A stretch of DNA of 64,000 nucleotides, taken from contig CM048845.1 of NCBI GenBank assembly GCA_026545225.1, forward strand, positions 105,892,033 through 105,956,032, given 5' to 3'. Below, in pieces: positions 37,480 through 50,200 of the stretch; position 1 is the stretch's first letter; every line of letters begins with the position of its first letter. The translations under genes were made by a program, and so were the position numbers. The DNA is from Cornus controversa (taxonomy: Eukaryota > Streptophyta > Magnoliopsida > Cornales > Cornaceae). The notes under the pieces were generated by a model. That model was not told where the DNA came from and did no database searches. It worked only from the letters and a program-made list of their open reading frames with translations.

Positions 37480-38700
37480 ATAGTAGACTCCATGTTTAAG
37501 AGCATCAGCCCATACTGATAGCTGACTCTAACTGAATACAGGTACCCACATACATTCCTTAACACTTCTCATTTCATTCATTATACAAAAGAGTAAGAAA
37601 TGCACACCTGATCACTTTAAGAAACTATTATATACTTTTCGCTTTTGTTTTTATCTGTTGGCCACTTTGACATTCCCATGAGGTTAAAATCCCAAACCAC
37701 AAGCCTATCATTTTTATACCCGTTCAACACCAACCCCTGCAAATATCAACCAAAATGCTCAAGAACCTTTCAACATGCTTTATGCTCCTCTTTTCTTCTC
37801 CTCAACCAGACCATTTTATCTTCAGTATCCAACAAATCCTCTCTCCATCCTTAAGTCACCATCTCTTCCCGTTTAATCATGTATCTGGCCAAGACAGACC
37901 ATCTGTGCTGTCATCTTTTGATAATTTATTCACATGATGGCAGTCAGCCTTTGTAACTCACCTGAAGCATGCAAAAGTTAACATTACAAAGATCTAGCAA
38001 AAACTCTGAACTTGTGCAATTATGGTGAGATGCACATCCTTATGGCTAGTGTTCCATGTTAAATCCAAAATATTCCATACACATTTGTTTATATATAAAA
38101 TCTTCTACACCAGAAAATGTTTTTTGACCTAGAATTATTTTACATGGGAAAAATTCATTTTCCATCTCATTTTGGGTGCCTGGTTGAAAGTTTAAAACAA
38201 ATGACCAATACAAAAAAAATGCATGATAAAAACATACAAACATTCATATTGTTTGTAATACAAGTGCTTCTAATGGTGTACACAAACACTACTATATGCT
38301 ACGTATGTGTGCATATACTGTAGGCATGCAGATAAGCAAGTATATCTATGACTATGTAAACAAGTGCATATATGTGTGATTATATATACAGTATATGTGT
38401 GTGTGTGAGGCGTCTATACACGCATGAAATAGGGGTGCATGTCTCTACATCTGTTGTTTGGGCAGATAATTCTTGGTAGTCTATTGGAAAAATAGCGTGC
38501 ATAAAAAGTCTAGCTTTTAGGTGATATAAGCGATTTTCATTTTTCTCCAAACATTGTGTAAAATATTTTACAATCAATTAATGTTTGAAAATGCTGAAAA
38601 AAATTCCAGAAAAAAATTGCTGTATGTTGAAACATTGTTAAAATAATAATAATAAAAATCAACCAAAATTGAGAATTAAATCGAATAACTAGCCCATTGA
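37480..38700. other. Intergenic DNA, no feature supported
   Basis: AT-rich, with a short TG/TA-rich run near 38370-38410. No coding frame or repeat ends were recognised. Confidence 0.5.
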
Positions 38701-38703
38701 TCT

Positions 38704-39203
38704 GTTACATGGACTCTTCAAAAGTACATGAAGTGTACGTGTTAGAGATTTACTCGGAGAAGGATATGGGTTATGTGTCTGATAGTTGGACATGCATCTA
38801 AAAAGCATATCGCCATATCCAATAATTCACTTTTATTAGAATATGGTTTCAAAACATATGTTACCTGGACTTAGATACGTGTGTCTGGTGCGGGTATGTA
38901 TCCAAGCGTCAGGCATATCAAATCCCCAAACGAAAGACGTAGGGACATTGCTAAATATTCATATTATCTAATATTTTTATTTAATTTTATTAGAGTAAAA
39001 TAGTTTCATTATGTTATATAGTGCTTAATATAGGCATTTAACTCGTTTTGAAGCAATAATATAATAAAATTGAATCATTGGATATGCTTTTTAGGTGCAT
39101 GTCCAACCAAAAAATGTCGGACACATGTCCTATATCCATGTCCGAGAATAGTGTGTCCAACACAGGTACTTCAACTACTTAGAAGAGTCCATGTAACATA
39201 GTT
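38704..39203. mobile_element. Foldback element A (arms about 125 bp)
   Basis: The left arm (gttacatggactcttcaaaa...) pairs with the reverse complement of the right arm (gttacatggactcttctaag...), both ending in ggacatgca(t/c)ctaaaaagca. The ends resemble a repeated asterid-type family that starts gttgctcggactcttc. It has no coding capacity and is interleaved with element B. Confidence 0.75.
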
Positions 39204-39392
39204 CAAAACGAGTTAAATTCCTAGTTTGAACACTATGTAACATAAAAATGTTATTTTATTGTAGCAAATAAGAGAAAAATATTAAATAAAATGAATAATT
39301 ATCAGTGTCCCTATATCCTTCTAAATGGGGCTTTTATACATTCGGACCCAGTCCATCGGACATATGTATCTGTGTCCAAGTAATATAATTGG
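38861..39392. mobile_element. Foldback element B (arms about 190-200 bp), interleaved with A
   Basis: The left arm 38861-39060 begins gttacctggacttagatac and ends tttaactcgttttgaagc. The reverse complement of 39200-39392 begins attacttggacacagatac and ends tttaactcgttttgaac. The ends have the same (g/a)ttac(a/c/t)tggac core as element A, so both belong to one family. Confidence 0.75.
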
Positions 39393-39824
39393 TGACAAAG
39401 CTTTAAGTCACAGTTGCAATATCACAGTTGCGGCCTTGCAGGGTATAACGGTGATTATGTAATAGTATTGACCACATTGTCGTGAAATATTCTCAACAAT
39501 ATAGAACTTGTTCAAAATTAGCCGATAAACATCTTTTATCTCCAGAGTCCAATTAAATCATGTTTTTAATTTAAAGAATTTTATTTAATATTCAAGGGTG
39601 ATTTTCAATGAGTGGCCTATAAAATAAATTTTGAGGCATTGTCATCAGTATATGTGTACTAATTTGTACTTTGCATTAAATCTATAGCCACAAATGCATA
39701 TTAAACAATATATCATCATGTTATATTTACAAAAATTATATACACTAATAACTTAAAAGTTAGAAATGAGTATGAAAGCAGCGTAATATATGTGCAATAT
39801 TTAGAATTTATTTATTTTTGACTT

Positions 39825-42690
39825 CCTATGTAATTTTCTCTGTTCGGAAGAGTTGGCCCAATCTGTGGAGTGTAGGAGGGGAATTCAACGTGATTCGATC
39901 TACGTTGAAGAGGTGGACTTCGTCCATGGATCAATTCTCGGAGTTCAATGATGGGTATCAGTTGATTGATTTGTTGTTGGAGGGTGCGTCCTTCACGTGG
40001 TCCAGTGGCAGACAGTCTCCTACCCTATCTCGGCTAGATAGATTCCTCCTATCCAGAGATTAGGAGGAGAAATATCTAGATGTGGTTCATGCAGTGTTGG
40101 CTAGACCTATCTCAGATCACATTCCATTGGTGTTGGATTGCGATGGTTGCGGAGGAGTTCTCCATTTAGATTTGAGAACATTTGGCTTCGGGTAGAGGGC
40201 TTTAAGGAAAGGGTGCAGTTCTGGTGGGAGTGATACAGAGTGAGGGGTTCCACGAGCTTCATTCTTGCAGGCAAGCTCTATTTTTTGAAGGAAGACATCA
40301 ATAGGTGGAATAAAGAAGTTTTGGGAAATTTGGAATAGAGGAAGAATAGGGCGCCTAGAGGGGCAAGGTGGGTTGGATGAGTCAATGAGACGTAGGAAGG
40401 AGGAGTGCAAGGCAAAGATTGTGGATATCGTATGTCAGAGGAGATTTTGTGGCGTCAGAAATCTCGGGCCTTATGGCACAAAGAGGGTGTAGGAACACGA
40501 GGTTTTTCCATAGGCTTGCCAACGCCTACAGGAGGGCCAACCATATTGGGAGGATTTGGGTGGATGAGGAGGTGTTATGTATGGAGAAGGAGGTGTGCAA
40601 AGGGATTGCCTTCTTCTACCAGATATTGTACACAGGGACTCAGGGAGTGATAGCTGGAGACCCCGACTTGGGGGCTGCATTTTGATTCGATTTCAGACGA
40701 GGATAGAGACAAGATGGAGAGGCATTTTAGCAAAGAGGAAGTTTGTTGGCGCTGAAGAGCTGCAATACGGACAAAGCATCAGGCCCGAACGAATTTATTA
40801 TGAGGTTTTTTCTCGAGAGTTGGGAGGTAACCATGGGGAGGTGATGGGCACCTTTCATGCTTTTCATTCTCTATGTTGGTTCGAGAAATGCATGAATGCT
40901 TTCTTTATTGCCCTCATTCCCAAGAAGAGGGGAGTGTATGATGTTAGGGACTTTAGACTTATTAGCTTGAGGCTTGTTTTGGATGGTATCATCTCGAATT
41001 CCCAAAATGATTTTATTAGTGGTTGGCAGATTTTGGATTCAGCCCTTATTGCTAGCGAGTGTATGGATTCCAGATTGAGTAGTGGGGTCCCAGAATTCCT
41101 TTGCAAGCTTGTCATTGAGAAGACATATAATCATAATTCATGAGTTGGAGCTTCTTGCTTTACTTGTTGGCGAGGATGGGGTTTGTGGAGAAGTGAAGGA
41201 GGTGGATTGAGTTTTGCATTTTCTCAGTGAAGTTCTCGATTCTAGTGAACAGGTCTCCGATTGATTTTTTCAGGAGCTCGTGGGGTCTAAGGCAGGGGCA
41301 CCCCCTCTCTCCTTTCTTATTTATTATTGTGATGGAGTCTCTCAGCAAGCTGAGGAGGAGGGCAGTGGAGTTAGGTTTTATCTGAGGTTTCAGAGTGGAC
41401 AGAGATCACTCTAGTCAGTTGGAGATTTTCCACCCTTTGTTTGTAAAAGACACTCTAGTACTCTGTGATGCAGACATGTCTCAAATGAGATACTTGAGCT
41501 GTGTTTTGATTTGGATTCAAGTAGTCTCTGGTCTAAAAATCAATGTGAGGAAGAGTGTGCTAGTATCGGTGGGGGAGGTTGCGAATATTTCTACCCTTGT
41601 TGATATCCTTGGTTACGGAGTAGGTTCTTTCCCTATTTCATATTTGGTATTGCCTTTGGGGTGGCTCGCAAACCGGTGGTTGAGAGGTTTGAGAGGAGGC
41701 TCGCGAGGTGGAAGAAACAGTATCTTTCGAAGGGTGGGAGGGTCACCCTGATGAAGAGCACGCTGTCGAGTCTTCTTACTACTTCCTATCTCTTTTTCAG
41801 ATCCCTTATACGGTGGTTAGGAGGATAGAGGCTTCAGTGTAATTTCCTTTGGGGTGGTATGAAGGAGGAGTTGAAGTACCATCTCGTTTGTTAGGGGCAG
41901 GATGATTCAATCGGGTGGCCTGGCGATTAGGAGACTGAAGCCTTTCAACAAGGCTCTCTTGGGGAAGTGGCTGTGGAGATTTGATGTGAAGAGGCTGAGG
42001 CGATGGAGGAGGGTTATTGTTAGCAGATTTGGAGAGGAAAGGGGTGGTTGGTGCTCCCTTGAGGTGAGGATTTCAGGAGGGGTTGGTGTTTGGAAGTTGA
42101 GGGTGTTCTCTTCTCAGGGGAGGTTTGATGTGCGCTCTTTCTATAGAGCCCTCTCGGATGCCCCGAGGCATGCTTTCCTATGGAAAGCAATTTGGCGCAC
42201 AAAGACCACCCCCCCAAGGGACCCTAGACAATCTAAGGAGGAGATAGATTTTTTGTTAACTGGTGTTGCATGTGTTAAAGGGATGAAGAGTTAGTAGTTG
42301 ATCTCCTGTTGCATTGTCTTGTGGCTAGGGACAATTGAGGCTTGCTTTTGGCTTTGTTTGGATTTAAATGGGTTATGCCCTAGTCTTCGATAGGCATGAT
42401 TGAGGCTTAGAGAGGTTGTATAGTGGGTCCCTAAGCCCGTGACTTTTAGAGGGTGGTGCCCTTGTGTGTTTGGTGGTGCTTGTGGAGGTTACGAAATGGG
42501 AGATCCTTTGATGTGGAGGAGACTCCAATTGGGGCGCTGAAATTTTCTATCATTAGTTCTCTTTTTTGTTAGGTTTCTGGGAAAGATTTGGACATATTGA
42601 GAGATTAGGGGCCCTATTTTGTCCTTGTTTGTTTTTGTCGATTGCGTTCCCCGTTTGAACACATTCTAATACAATCTTTTTTATTAAAAA
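39825..42690 (+). mobile_element. Degenerate L1-type LINE, 5'-truncated
   Basis: The copy starts inside the endonuclease domain (VGGEFNVIRS near 39866; LLEGASFTWSSG; LSRLDRFLLSRD ending at 40063). It continues with reverse transcriptase pieces (about 40740-41760) and a zinc-binding C-terminal part (LGKWLWRFD near 41960; DNL, then CVKG remnants near 42225-42290). Frames are broken repeatedly. The RT active-site box near 41449 reads FVKDT instead of F(A/V)DDT. It ends near 42690 with an A-rich tail. It is not active. Confidence 0.85.
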
Positions 42691-43050
42691 CAAAAAAGAG
42701 TAACTCCACCAGCAAGGAAGAGTAACATAGTCCACATTAAAGGTAATAATTGGGGAAGATGAATGATGCCAAAGCATGACTTGCTAAGACTCAACTAGCT
42801 TGACCACCAAAATCGCAAAAAATTGCCTTTAGTTACATCCTATTCCTCCATAATTTTCGATCAATGGAAGACCAAGATTAACATGAGTTAAGATAGAAAA
42901 TAAGATAATATGTGTTTAAACTACATTGAATTGACTTGAGTATGTGTATCGGATGTGCATGTGTGCCTAAGTGTCAAACATCCTTAAATTCCAAATATTA
43001 CAATACAGGGACATGGCTTGAGATGAATACAACAATTGGGAAAAATTAAA
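42691..43050. other. Intergenic DNA with a solitary foldback-family arm
   Basis: Near 42932-43015, acttgagtatgtgtatcgga and the following words resemble one arm of foldback element B. No partner arm is nearby. Confidence 0.4.
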
Positions 43051-44450
43051 GGGTTAAGTGCAAAAAAAAAACCCCTAAACTATGCCTCAATCAGAAATTA
43101 ACCCCCCGTACTACAAAAGTGGCAGAAAACCCCCTTGAACTATCACATTTTGTTGCAATATGCCCCTCACCAATTGCCGTTTAAAATTTAACGTTAAACT
43201 ATCCCATGCGCGTCACATAACCCACTACTTTTAATTAAATGACCAAAATGCCCTTATAAACTATTGCCCTTGTTACACCCAAACACTTCCTAACCTAATT
43301 TCCCAAAACTCACTCAATGACTCTCTCTTGTTCGGCCGAACCCCTCTCACTATCTGTCTGTCTATATATGTATATATATCGTGTCTCTCTCTGTCTATAT
43401 ATCGTCTCTATCTCTCTCTCTCTCTCTATAAATATATATATATCGCTCAATCTTTGGGTTGAGTTTCGAACGGATGTCGTCAGGCTGAGTTTCGCCAACA
43501 CTGTGGGCCACTTTGGCATCGCTGTCGTCCTCTTTGTCTTCGGATCTTATCTTGGTCTGATCGGAGCCTCAAATGTGGCAGAAATCGCTGCTCTCTGAGC
43601 TTGTAAACGAAACCGACGCTCCAATGGAAATATTCCAATCTTAGTTTGGATAAGATCTTGCACAAACAAATTTCAATGGTAATATTTGCAATAAACAAAT
43701 TCGAGTATATATAGAGTATATATAAATTAGTAGTAAAGTTGTTGATTAGTAAAATTCCAATGGAAATATTCCAATCGCTGCTCTCTGGACGTTTTCTGTT
43801 GAAAGTATATATATAAAATATATATCAATTAGTAAAGTAGTTAATTCTCCTAAATCTTTCCTAGTAGAAATGATTTTAGACGGGATCCTCTCTACTACTT
43901 TCATTCTCATCTATTCCATGATAGTAGATCAGATAGTTCAAAACACTCGATATATATCTACTGTTGGGGGATAAGAACCAACCCTATGCTCTAAGGCGGT
44001 GGTTGCCTATTTTTATGAACTTTAATAATGATTGTTGATATAAATGGGATGATTAAAACGACCAATCTTTCAAGATGGAGGTGGAGAGGGAGGGCCGTCA
44101 ATGGTGGAGATGGTTGGGGGAGGGGGCAAGAAGAAGAATATTATTTATTTCATATATATGTGTGAGTGTAATATTGGTGCTGGAAAAAAAAAAGGTTGAC
44201 GAGTTGTCGCATTCTGATTGGTTGTTGAGAATTTTTTTTTCACATCATCCAATTAAGTGGATAATTGCCAAAACGGTGTTGTTTTGATTAGGGGTAAAAT
44301 TGTCTACTCAAACTTCCGTTAACGGCAATAGATGGGAGAAACATAATTGTCCTAAACTGAAACAAAATCAATAGTTTAGGGGGAATTTTTTAGTTCGGGG
44401 GGTTTTTTGGCACTTGGGCCATAGTTCAGGGGTTTTTTTGCACTAAACCT
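43051..44450. mobile_element. Non-autonomous Mutator-like element (1.4 kb), possible Pack-MULE
   Basis: The left end gggttaagtgcaaaaaaaa and the reverse complement of the right end aggtttagtgcaaaaaaac are followed by similar sequence for about 150 bases (cccctaaactatg/cccctgaactatg; attgccgttaa on both). The 9-base flanks aaaattaaa (43042-43050) and aaaagtaaa (44451-44459) match at 8 positions. The interior has a CT/TA simple repeat (43324-43444) and a GC-richer segment (43450-43620). No transposase frame is visible. Confidence 0.78.
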
Positions 44451-45394
44451 AAAAGTAAATAAGGAAATCATATACGTTTAAACACATAATATGTTATATA
44501 GTAGTATAGTATATGACATTATTACCTTTTAAGGGTAAAATCGATTAAAATTTTAATTAAATGGGATGTTGAAGAAAAAGGAGTTTCCATCTATTTAAGA
44601 AGTAGGAAACTCTCCGCTATCATATTTGAGTTTTTTCTTTTTCTTCCATCGTCGGGTATAATGGATCGGAGTGTGCAGTTTGGATTATGTGTCAAACACA
44701 TATCTTGTACCCATAAGATTTTGCGTCTTATTGACCCAGATATATCGAGAAGAGTAGGAAAGTCCATATAACACAAAATTCAACTAAACTTCTAGCCTTG
44801 AAATAGGATGACGAAACGTAATTCATCTAACCAACCCTGAATAGTTGGGACAAGGCATAATTTTTAGTTGTAATGTTTACACCACATATAGAAATTTCCT
44901 CAATGATTCAAGCCATTTGCAACAATGAGTTTGGTCATCAAAATTTTGAAAAACAAAATTGAATGGACATGTTTCCATAGGACTTCCAAACACTATCCCA
45001 ACCTTTATCCATTTCTCTTTAAAAGTAATACTAGTTACTATATTCTTCTTTACACCCATGACAACTGCTACCAATTATACCAACAAGGGAACTCCGAACA
45101 GAATTTTTGAAGACAAATCTTGAACAGCTTGCCTTCCTTTCTGTCCTTATTAGGTGATGCTTGCAATGAAATGCACATCATAATCAGTCCCTCTGACATA
45201 TAATTAGTTTGATCAACTGAGATTAAATTCTCATGATCTATTCCATTTACTCGTGTTGAGAAAAATTTATCAAAAACTGATAAATATCAAAACTCTTGCT
45301 AGTTTTTCAACTGTGCCCTAATTTTAAACAGAAAAAAAAGAGAATTTCAGTGTAAAGACATGATACAAGCGAGATTTATTTTTTGAAAAATGAT
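44451..45394. other. Intergenic DNA, no gene supported
   Basis: Near 44690-44775 the words gtcaaacacatatcttgtacc and gagtaggaaagtccatata resemble one end of the foldback family seen at 38.7 kb, without a clear partner. Nothing else supported. Confidence 0.4.
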
Positions 45395-46320
45395 ACTTGA
45401 ACTGAGTTATCAAACTGATTAGAAGGCTGATTGCTGATGTGGCAACAAGGTAGTCATGCTCACATGGCACATTAAAAGCCTAAAATTTTGAAGAGAAAAG
45501 TAACCTTCGTGCCCCACTCTCTATCTCTTCTCTCACACACTAACCAACAGCAAACCCATTTCAACCATTTACTCTACCTACCTCTCTCACCATCTCTTAC
45601 TGTCTCCAGAAAAATATAACATGAGGGTTAATGGATGATCTCTCCCTCATATTTCCTCATCTGAAACCTTTCCCAGGTTTCATAGAACAACATCTGGGTT
45701 TTATAAAACAACTTCCGAAAAATACAAAAACACTTATGGGTCTTGCTACATCTTACCTCGCTTTGAAACAAAGAAGTTATTAACAGAGTATGCTGATTGT
45801 GAATGTATGAATGTGATTTTATTTATCAAAAAAAATATATGTATGGGATGGATTTACATGTAAATGGAGTTTTTCCCTATTCTCTTTGACAAATATATGC
45901 TTAATGCTTGCATAATAAAATCATTTTTGAAGGTTCGTTTTGATGGAGCTAGGTTTTAATGCAAGTAATTTTATAAAAGTGGGTTTCAATTGATTTTACA
46001 GAGAAGTTGAAGAGAAGTAAGATTAATAGGATAATAAGCAAGGAAGTTGCGTGTGTAAACCGTGTGTGTTGGGTGATGTATGAGTTGGCACTTGACAGAC
46101 AAGCTAATGGTGAGTGTGGTGTTTTCAGAGGAATGGAGAAAATGATAACCGTAAAAGTGAGAGGAATGGAGAAGAAGAAATGGTCTGTAAAAGCTAATGG
46201 TAAGTACAAGGGTAGTTTGGTCTTTAAATTCTTATATTTCAGATGTACCAGAATAGTAGGACTGTTGTGTTGCCACATCAACCATCAACTTAAGTTTGGC
46301 CCATCTATTCGGTCCGTATA
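45395..46320. repeat. Possible decayed inverted-repeat element
   Basis: gctgatgtggcaacaaggtag near 45432 and the reverse complement of the region near 46275 (gttgatgtggcaacacaacag) are related, and both are preceded by (a)cttgaa/cttaagtt. The arms are short and diverged, and the limits are approximate. Confidence 0.35.
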
Positions 46321-46541
46321 GCACTACCCTATTTTTTTTCCCTAATGAATAAAGAAAAAAGGGACCAGATTGATTCATGGAAAATATTATTAAGAGTGAA
46401 TATCAACTACTAATGCAAGAACTGGAAAGACCAGAATAATTGCTAAATCACATAGTGATTGCATAGTAAATAAACATCATTAATAAAATGATCTACAGTA
46501 CATAATCTAAATATTTGGATAGCAACATATGTCCTGCTCTC

Positions 46542-46664
46542 ACCACTGGGCCATTGGCCCAAGTGGTAGGAGCTCTTCTCCACAAAGGGGAGGTGAGCAG
46601 TTCGAGCCCCATATGGGGCAGTGCGGTGTGTGTGCGTGTGTTGCTTACCTACCAAAAAAAAGAA
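46542..46664 (+). mobile_element. tRNA-derived SINE with 11-bp target duplications
   Basis: An A box (tggcccaagtggt, 46555-46567) and a B box (gcagttcgagccc, about 46598-46609) give the RNA polymerase III promoter layout. The element ends in an A run. Identical 11-bp repeats gtcctgctctc flank it at 46531-46541 and 46665-46675. It lies about 570 bases past the 3' end of the flippase gene. Confidence 0.9.
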
Positions 46665-47241
46665 GTCCTGCTCTCCATCCTTAACATACAGACCATATAG
46701 GGAAGGGTAACCTACAAAAACACTTTGGAATTCTAAATGCCATTGACCTCAACTGGGATTCAGACCGATTCCTTCTGCCCTAGATTATTGATTAATACTT
46801 GAATCTAGATGATCCCCTGAACCCATCAAAAGTGCATAGTTCCAGAGGAGGTAAAGGATTACAGGATATCCTTACCAAAAAAAAAAAAAGGATAAGATAC
46901 AAGTTACTAGGGAGGATACTGATATTTGTGATGCAATTAACACTTTATTCTATTAAATATATTATCAGAACAACTAAAAGAATATAAAAAGAAAATGTTA
47001 TTGGAAGTATAAAATATCCTGTGTGTTTATTAAATGGCAATGCTCACAAGGGCGGTTCCTGTTTGCAGTAACAGTTTGTGGTGCAATGAAGTATGTAACA
47101 TGAAGAAAAAATTATGATAAATAAATAAAACATGGACTTACTGTTAAACTTTTACACCTGAATGTCACTGGGAAGCCACACTGAAAAACTCGAGGGAAGC
47201 CATAATAAAATGGGTAGTCAACATGACAAATAGTATACGCC

Positions 47242-50200
47242 TCAACTAGAACCTTGATCTGGCTTTGAACCAAAATAATTTCGTCGTTTTCCTAGTATCT
47301 CAGCTTCTCTAGCTATCTGGATATCAGAAGGCCAAAACGTTTGATGTAGAACTTTGAAAATAAAGCGAGGGAGCAGTGCTAAAGATATTATAAGCAAAAT
47401 GGAGAGCCAATAGGTAGGTGACTTTGCCAGATGGTAGATTGTCCTGCCAAATATACAAAATACATTAGTTCCAAATAAAACCATAAAGTTAGAAATATCT
47501 AGTATTACATATATTTGAAATATGGACTGTAGAGGAACAGACTAACCCATAATTGGGGAATTTGGGTATAGAATCCAATACCACCAAAGAGGCATATGTA
47601 ATGATTATTGATCCCCATACTGCAGCATGAGTAACAAGTACCCAACGCTGAATGTCCATTGCCAAGTGCAAATTGACTAGGATAACAACTGCAATTGTCC
47701 ATAAACTGCCGATGCTCCATATGTCAATTGTGCTATCCCTATAGATGAATAGGGGTACATAGAAGAGAATAAGGCTCTGCCATAGTGTGTCAATCATCGT
47801 GATCCAGAAGAGACATGTATTGTAGCTCTCTTGCCTATGGCCAGCACTATAGAGTTTTGGATACTGGAGTAGTGTCTTATGACTCAAGTCCTTGTCCAAA
47901 ATACCAACAACAATAGTAGGTACTGAAGTATAGATAAGAGAATAAAATACACTACTCCAATCTGTTAATGCAGAAGTTGTTGAGAAAGCTGTGAACAATA
48001 TATACCTGGCAATAACAAAGAACAGCATGATGGAACATCCAAGTGGAGCAATTTAATGAAGGCATGAAAAATACTACAAAGAACTATAATACTCATTTAA
48101 ACCATTTACCTGTAAGGATAAAAAACCACAAAAAGAATCAATTCGGTAATAAATGTTAAGAACCAGACAAAAACCTATATTCTTAACCTGGGCAGTGTTC
48201 CACTTAAAACAAAAACGAGCCCAAAAACAGAACATATAAATTTGTTGCATGTCCGTCATTAACAAGCAATAATATTTTTTAATAACTCACATCCCATGTT
48301 CTTTCTACCTTTTGCAACACCTTTACGGCATTTAAAGTGCTCTAGAGCACTCTGTATTAGTTTGTCCAATGCATTCACTGCAAATTACAAACCAACTATT
48401 ATTACTCACCGCAATTGTCACTTAAGTTCTAAAAAGGAACTCATTTGTGAAGGCAACTCAAATGTCACCCAGTTGTACACAATTTGAAATTCATCCTTTC
48501 TATCCTACCAGCACCATACTCTACACACATTATATATAGTGTTCTTCACATGGGTATCTGTTAGGTTAAATTATCTGCTAGAAAGCACTCCACAGGGACA
48601 ATTTATCCCTTCATGGACGAGTCTAATTAAGTGACAACTGCCCTTGATCTCTCAACTCCCTACAGGAGGAAGACTCCTACTGAAAAATATTAGTCATTTT
48701 CACCAGCAGCTACTAGCAACAACAACAACAAAGATTTCTTATCCACATCTACCTCTTCTTCAGCCTCAGTGATCAACACTACATCATCTCTTAAAGTATG
48801 CATACAAAATCATTAATGGTTTACTTAGTACAATTCTCATTCCTTTATTTTATTGCAAACTGCAGTAGCTCAATAAGCCCTTGTTCTCATTACTCAATAG
48901 TGCACAAAGTGAAAACAATTGGATGACAGAGTAGAATTTTCAATCACGATATGCTTATGATCCTTTCTCTTTCACATTGATATGTATAAATATGCAAGTA
49001 ATGTTACAAAAGAGATCTCACGGTGTGTCATTTTGCTGATCATATAGTTTTAGTCAGTGAAACTAAAGTAAGAAATAATTTTTAGTTAAGGCTATGGAGA
49101 AATATTAAAAAATAAATAAACCTTCTAAAAATAGATAAAACTAAAGAAAATATATGGAACTGTGAGAATAGATGAATAGCGTATAACCTTATGCGACTAT
49201 TTATGATAGCTTAGACCAATCATCAACAAGGGAGATTAAAGATAACTAATTATTAAGAAATCTTTAAGCAGGTTGGCTTTTTCCACACTTAATTATCGTA
49301 GTGTTTGGTGGTTATACGTGCATTTGCAGTTCTGTTGGAGTAAAGATTAAAAAACTTACCTTATTATGTTCATTTAAATTTCACATAGAAGCAACAATAT
49401 ATATATATATATATAACACAATGTGAGCATTATATGTTACGTCAAATTGTTTCCACCATTACTTGAAACTACATGTTGGAGTCATTAGCGCCAACAATTC
49501 ACTGCTCATGCTTTTGACTCAAGTCCACTTGGACAACTAGAAGTTATTCTTTACATGGCCTACAACACATGCAGTGCAAATGTATCAGCCTATATATCAT
49601 TTCACTTGACAGAATTACAATTGACACCCAATCCACTGGCTAACTAATTCAACCTATATTAAGAATAAATTGCACTAAATGCAGTTGACAAATTTATGAA
49701 ATCTATTAAATATGGCTACCACATATGAACAAGTTCAGGACTTGGAAGGTTGGTTCTTTAGCGAAAGCCTAATTTCTTGTGGTTTTTAGATATATTAATA
49801 GAAACTAGTGGTCAATCAAACCAGAATTTCTCCTGAAGCAATATTGACAATATTATTTTCCTCTGGTTATCAGAAATTTTTATTTAGAATACAGCATTCA
49901 TTCAGGAATATACTAACATAAAGATCTGAAAATGAAATTAAGAATGAGAAGGCAATGTATGTAGGGAAAAGAAGAAGTATAATTATTCATCATTGAACAG
50001 TGGGGAATGTAGAAACCAAAAGGAAAAGATATATACCAAAAGAGCATCAATACAAAAACGGCATTACGGTAGAAGTTGTAAAGAACCAAATAACCAACAC
50101 GCTGATAATTCCAGTGCCCATGAACAAAAAGTAATCTTTTTAGAAACCGAAATTGCCCCATAGCAAAATCTGATGCCATCACTGCCTGACGCCCTTCCTG

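Noticed and set aside
43317-43598. 93-residue open frame
   Set aside because: Its first half is a CT/TA simple repeat and it lies inside a Mutator-like element; kept only as a possible captured fragment.
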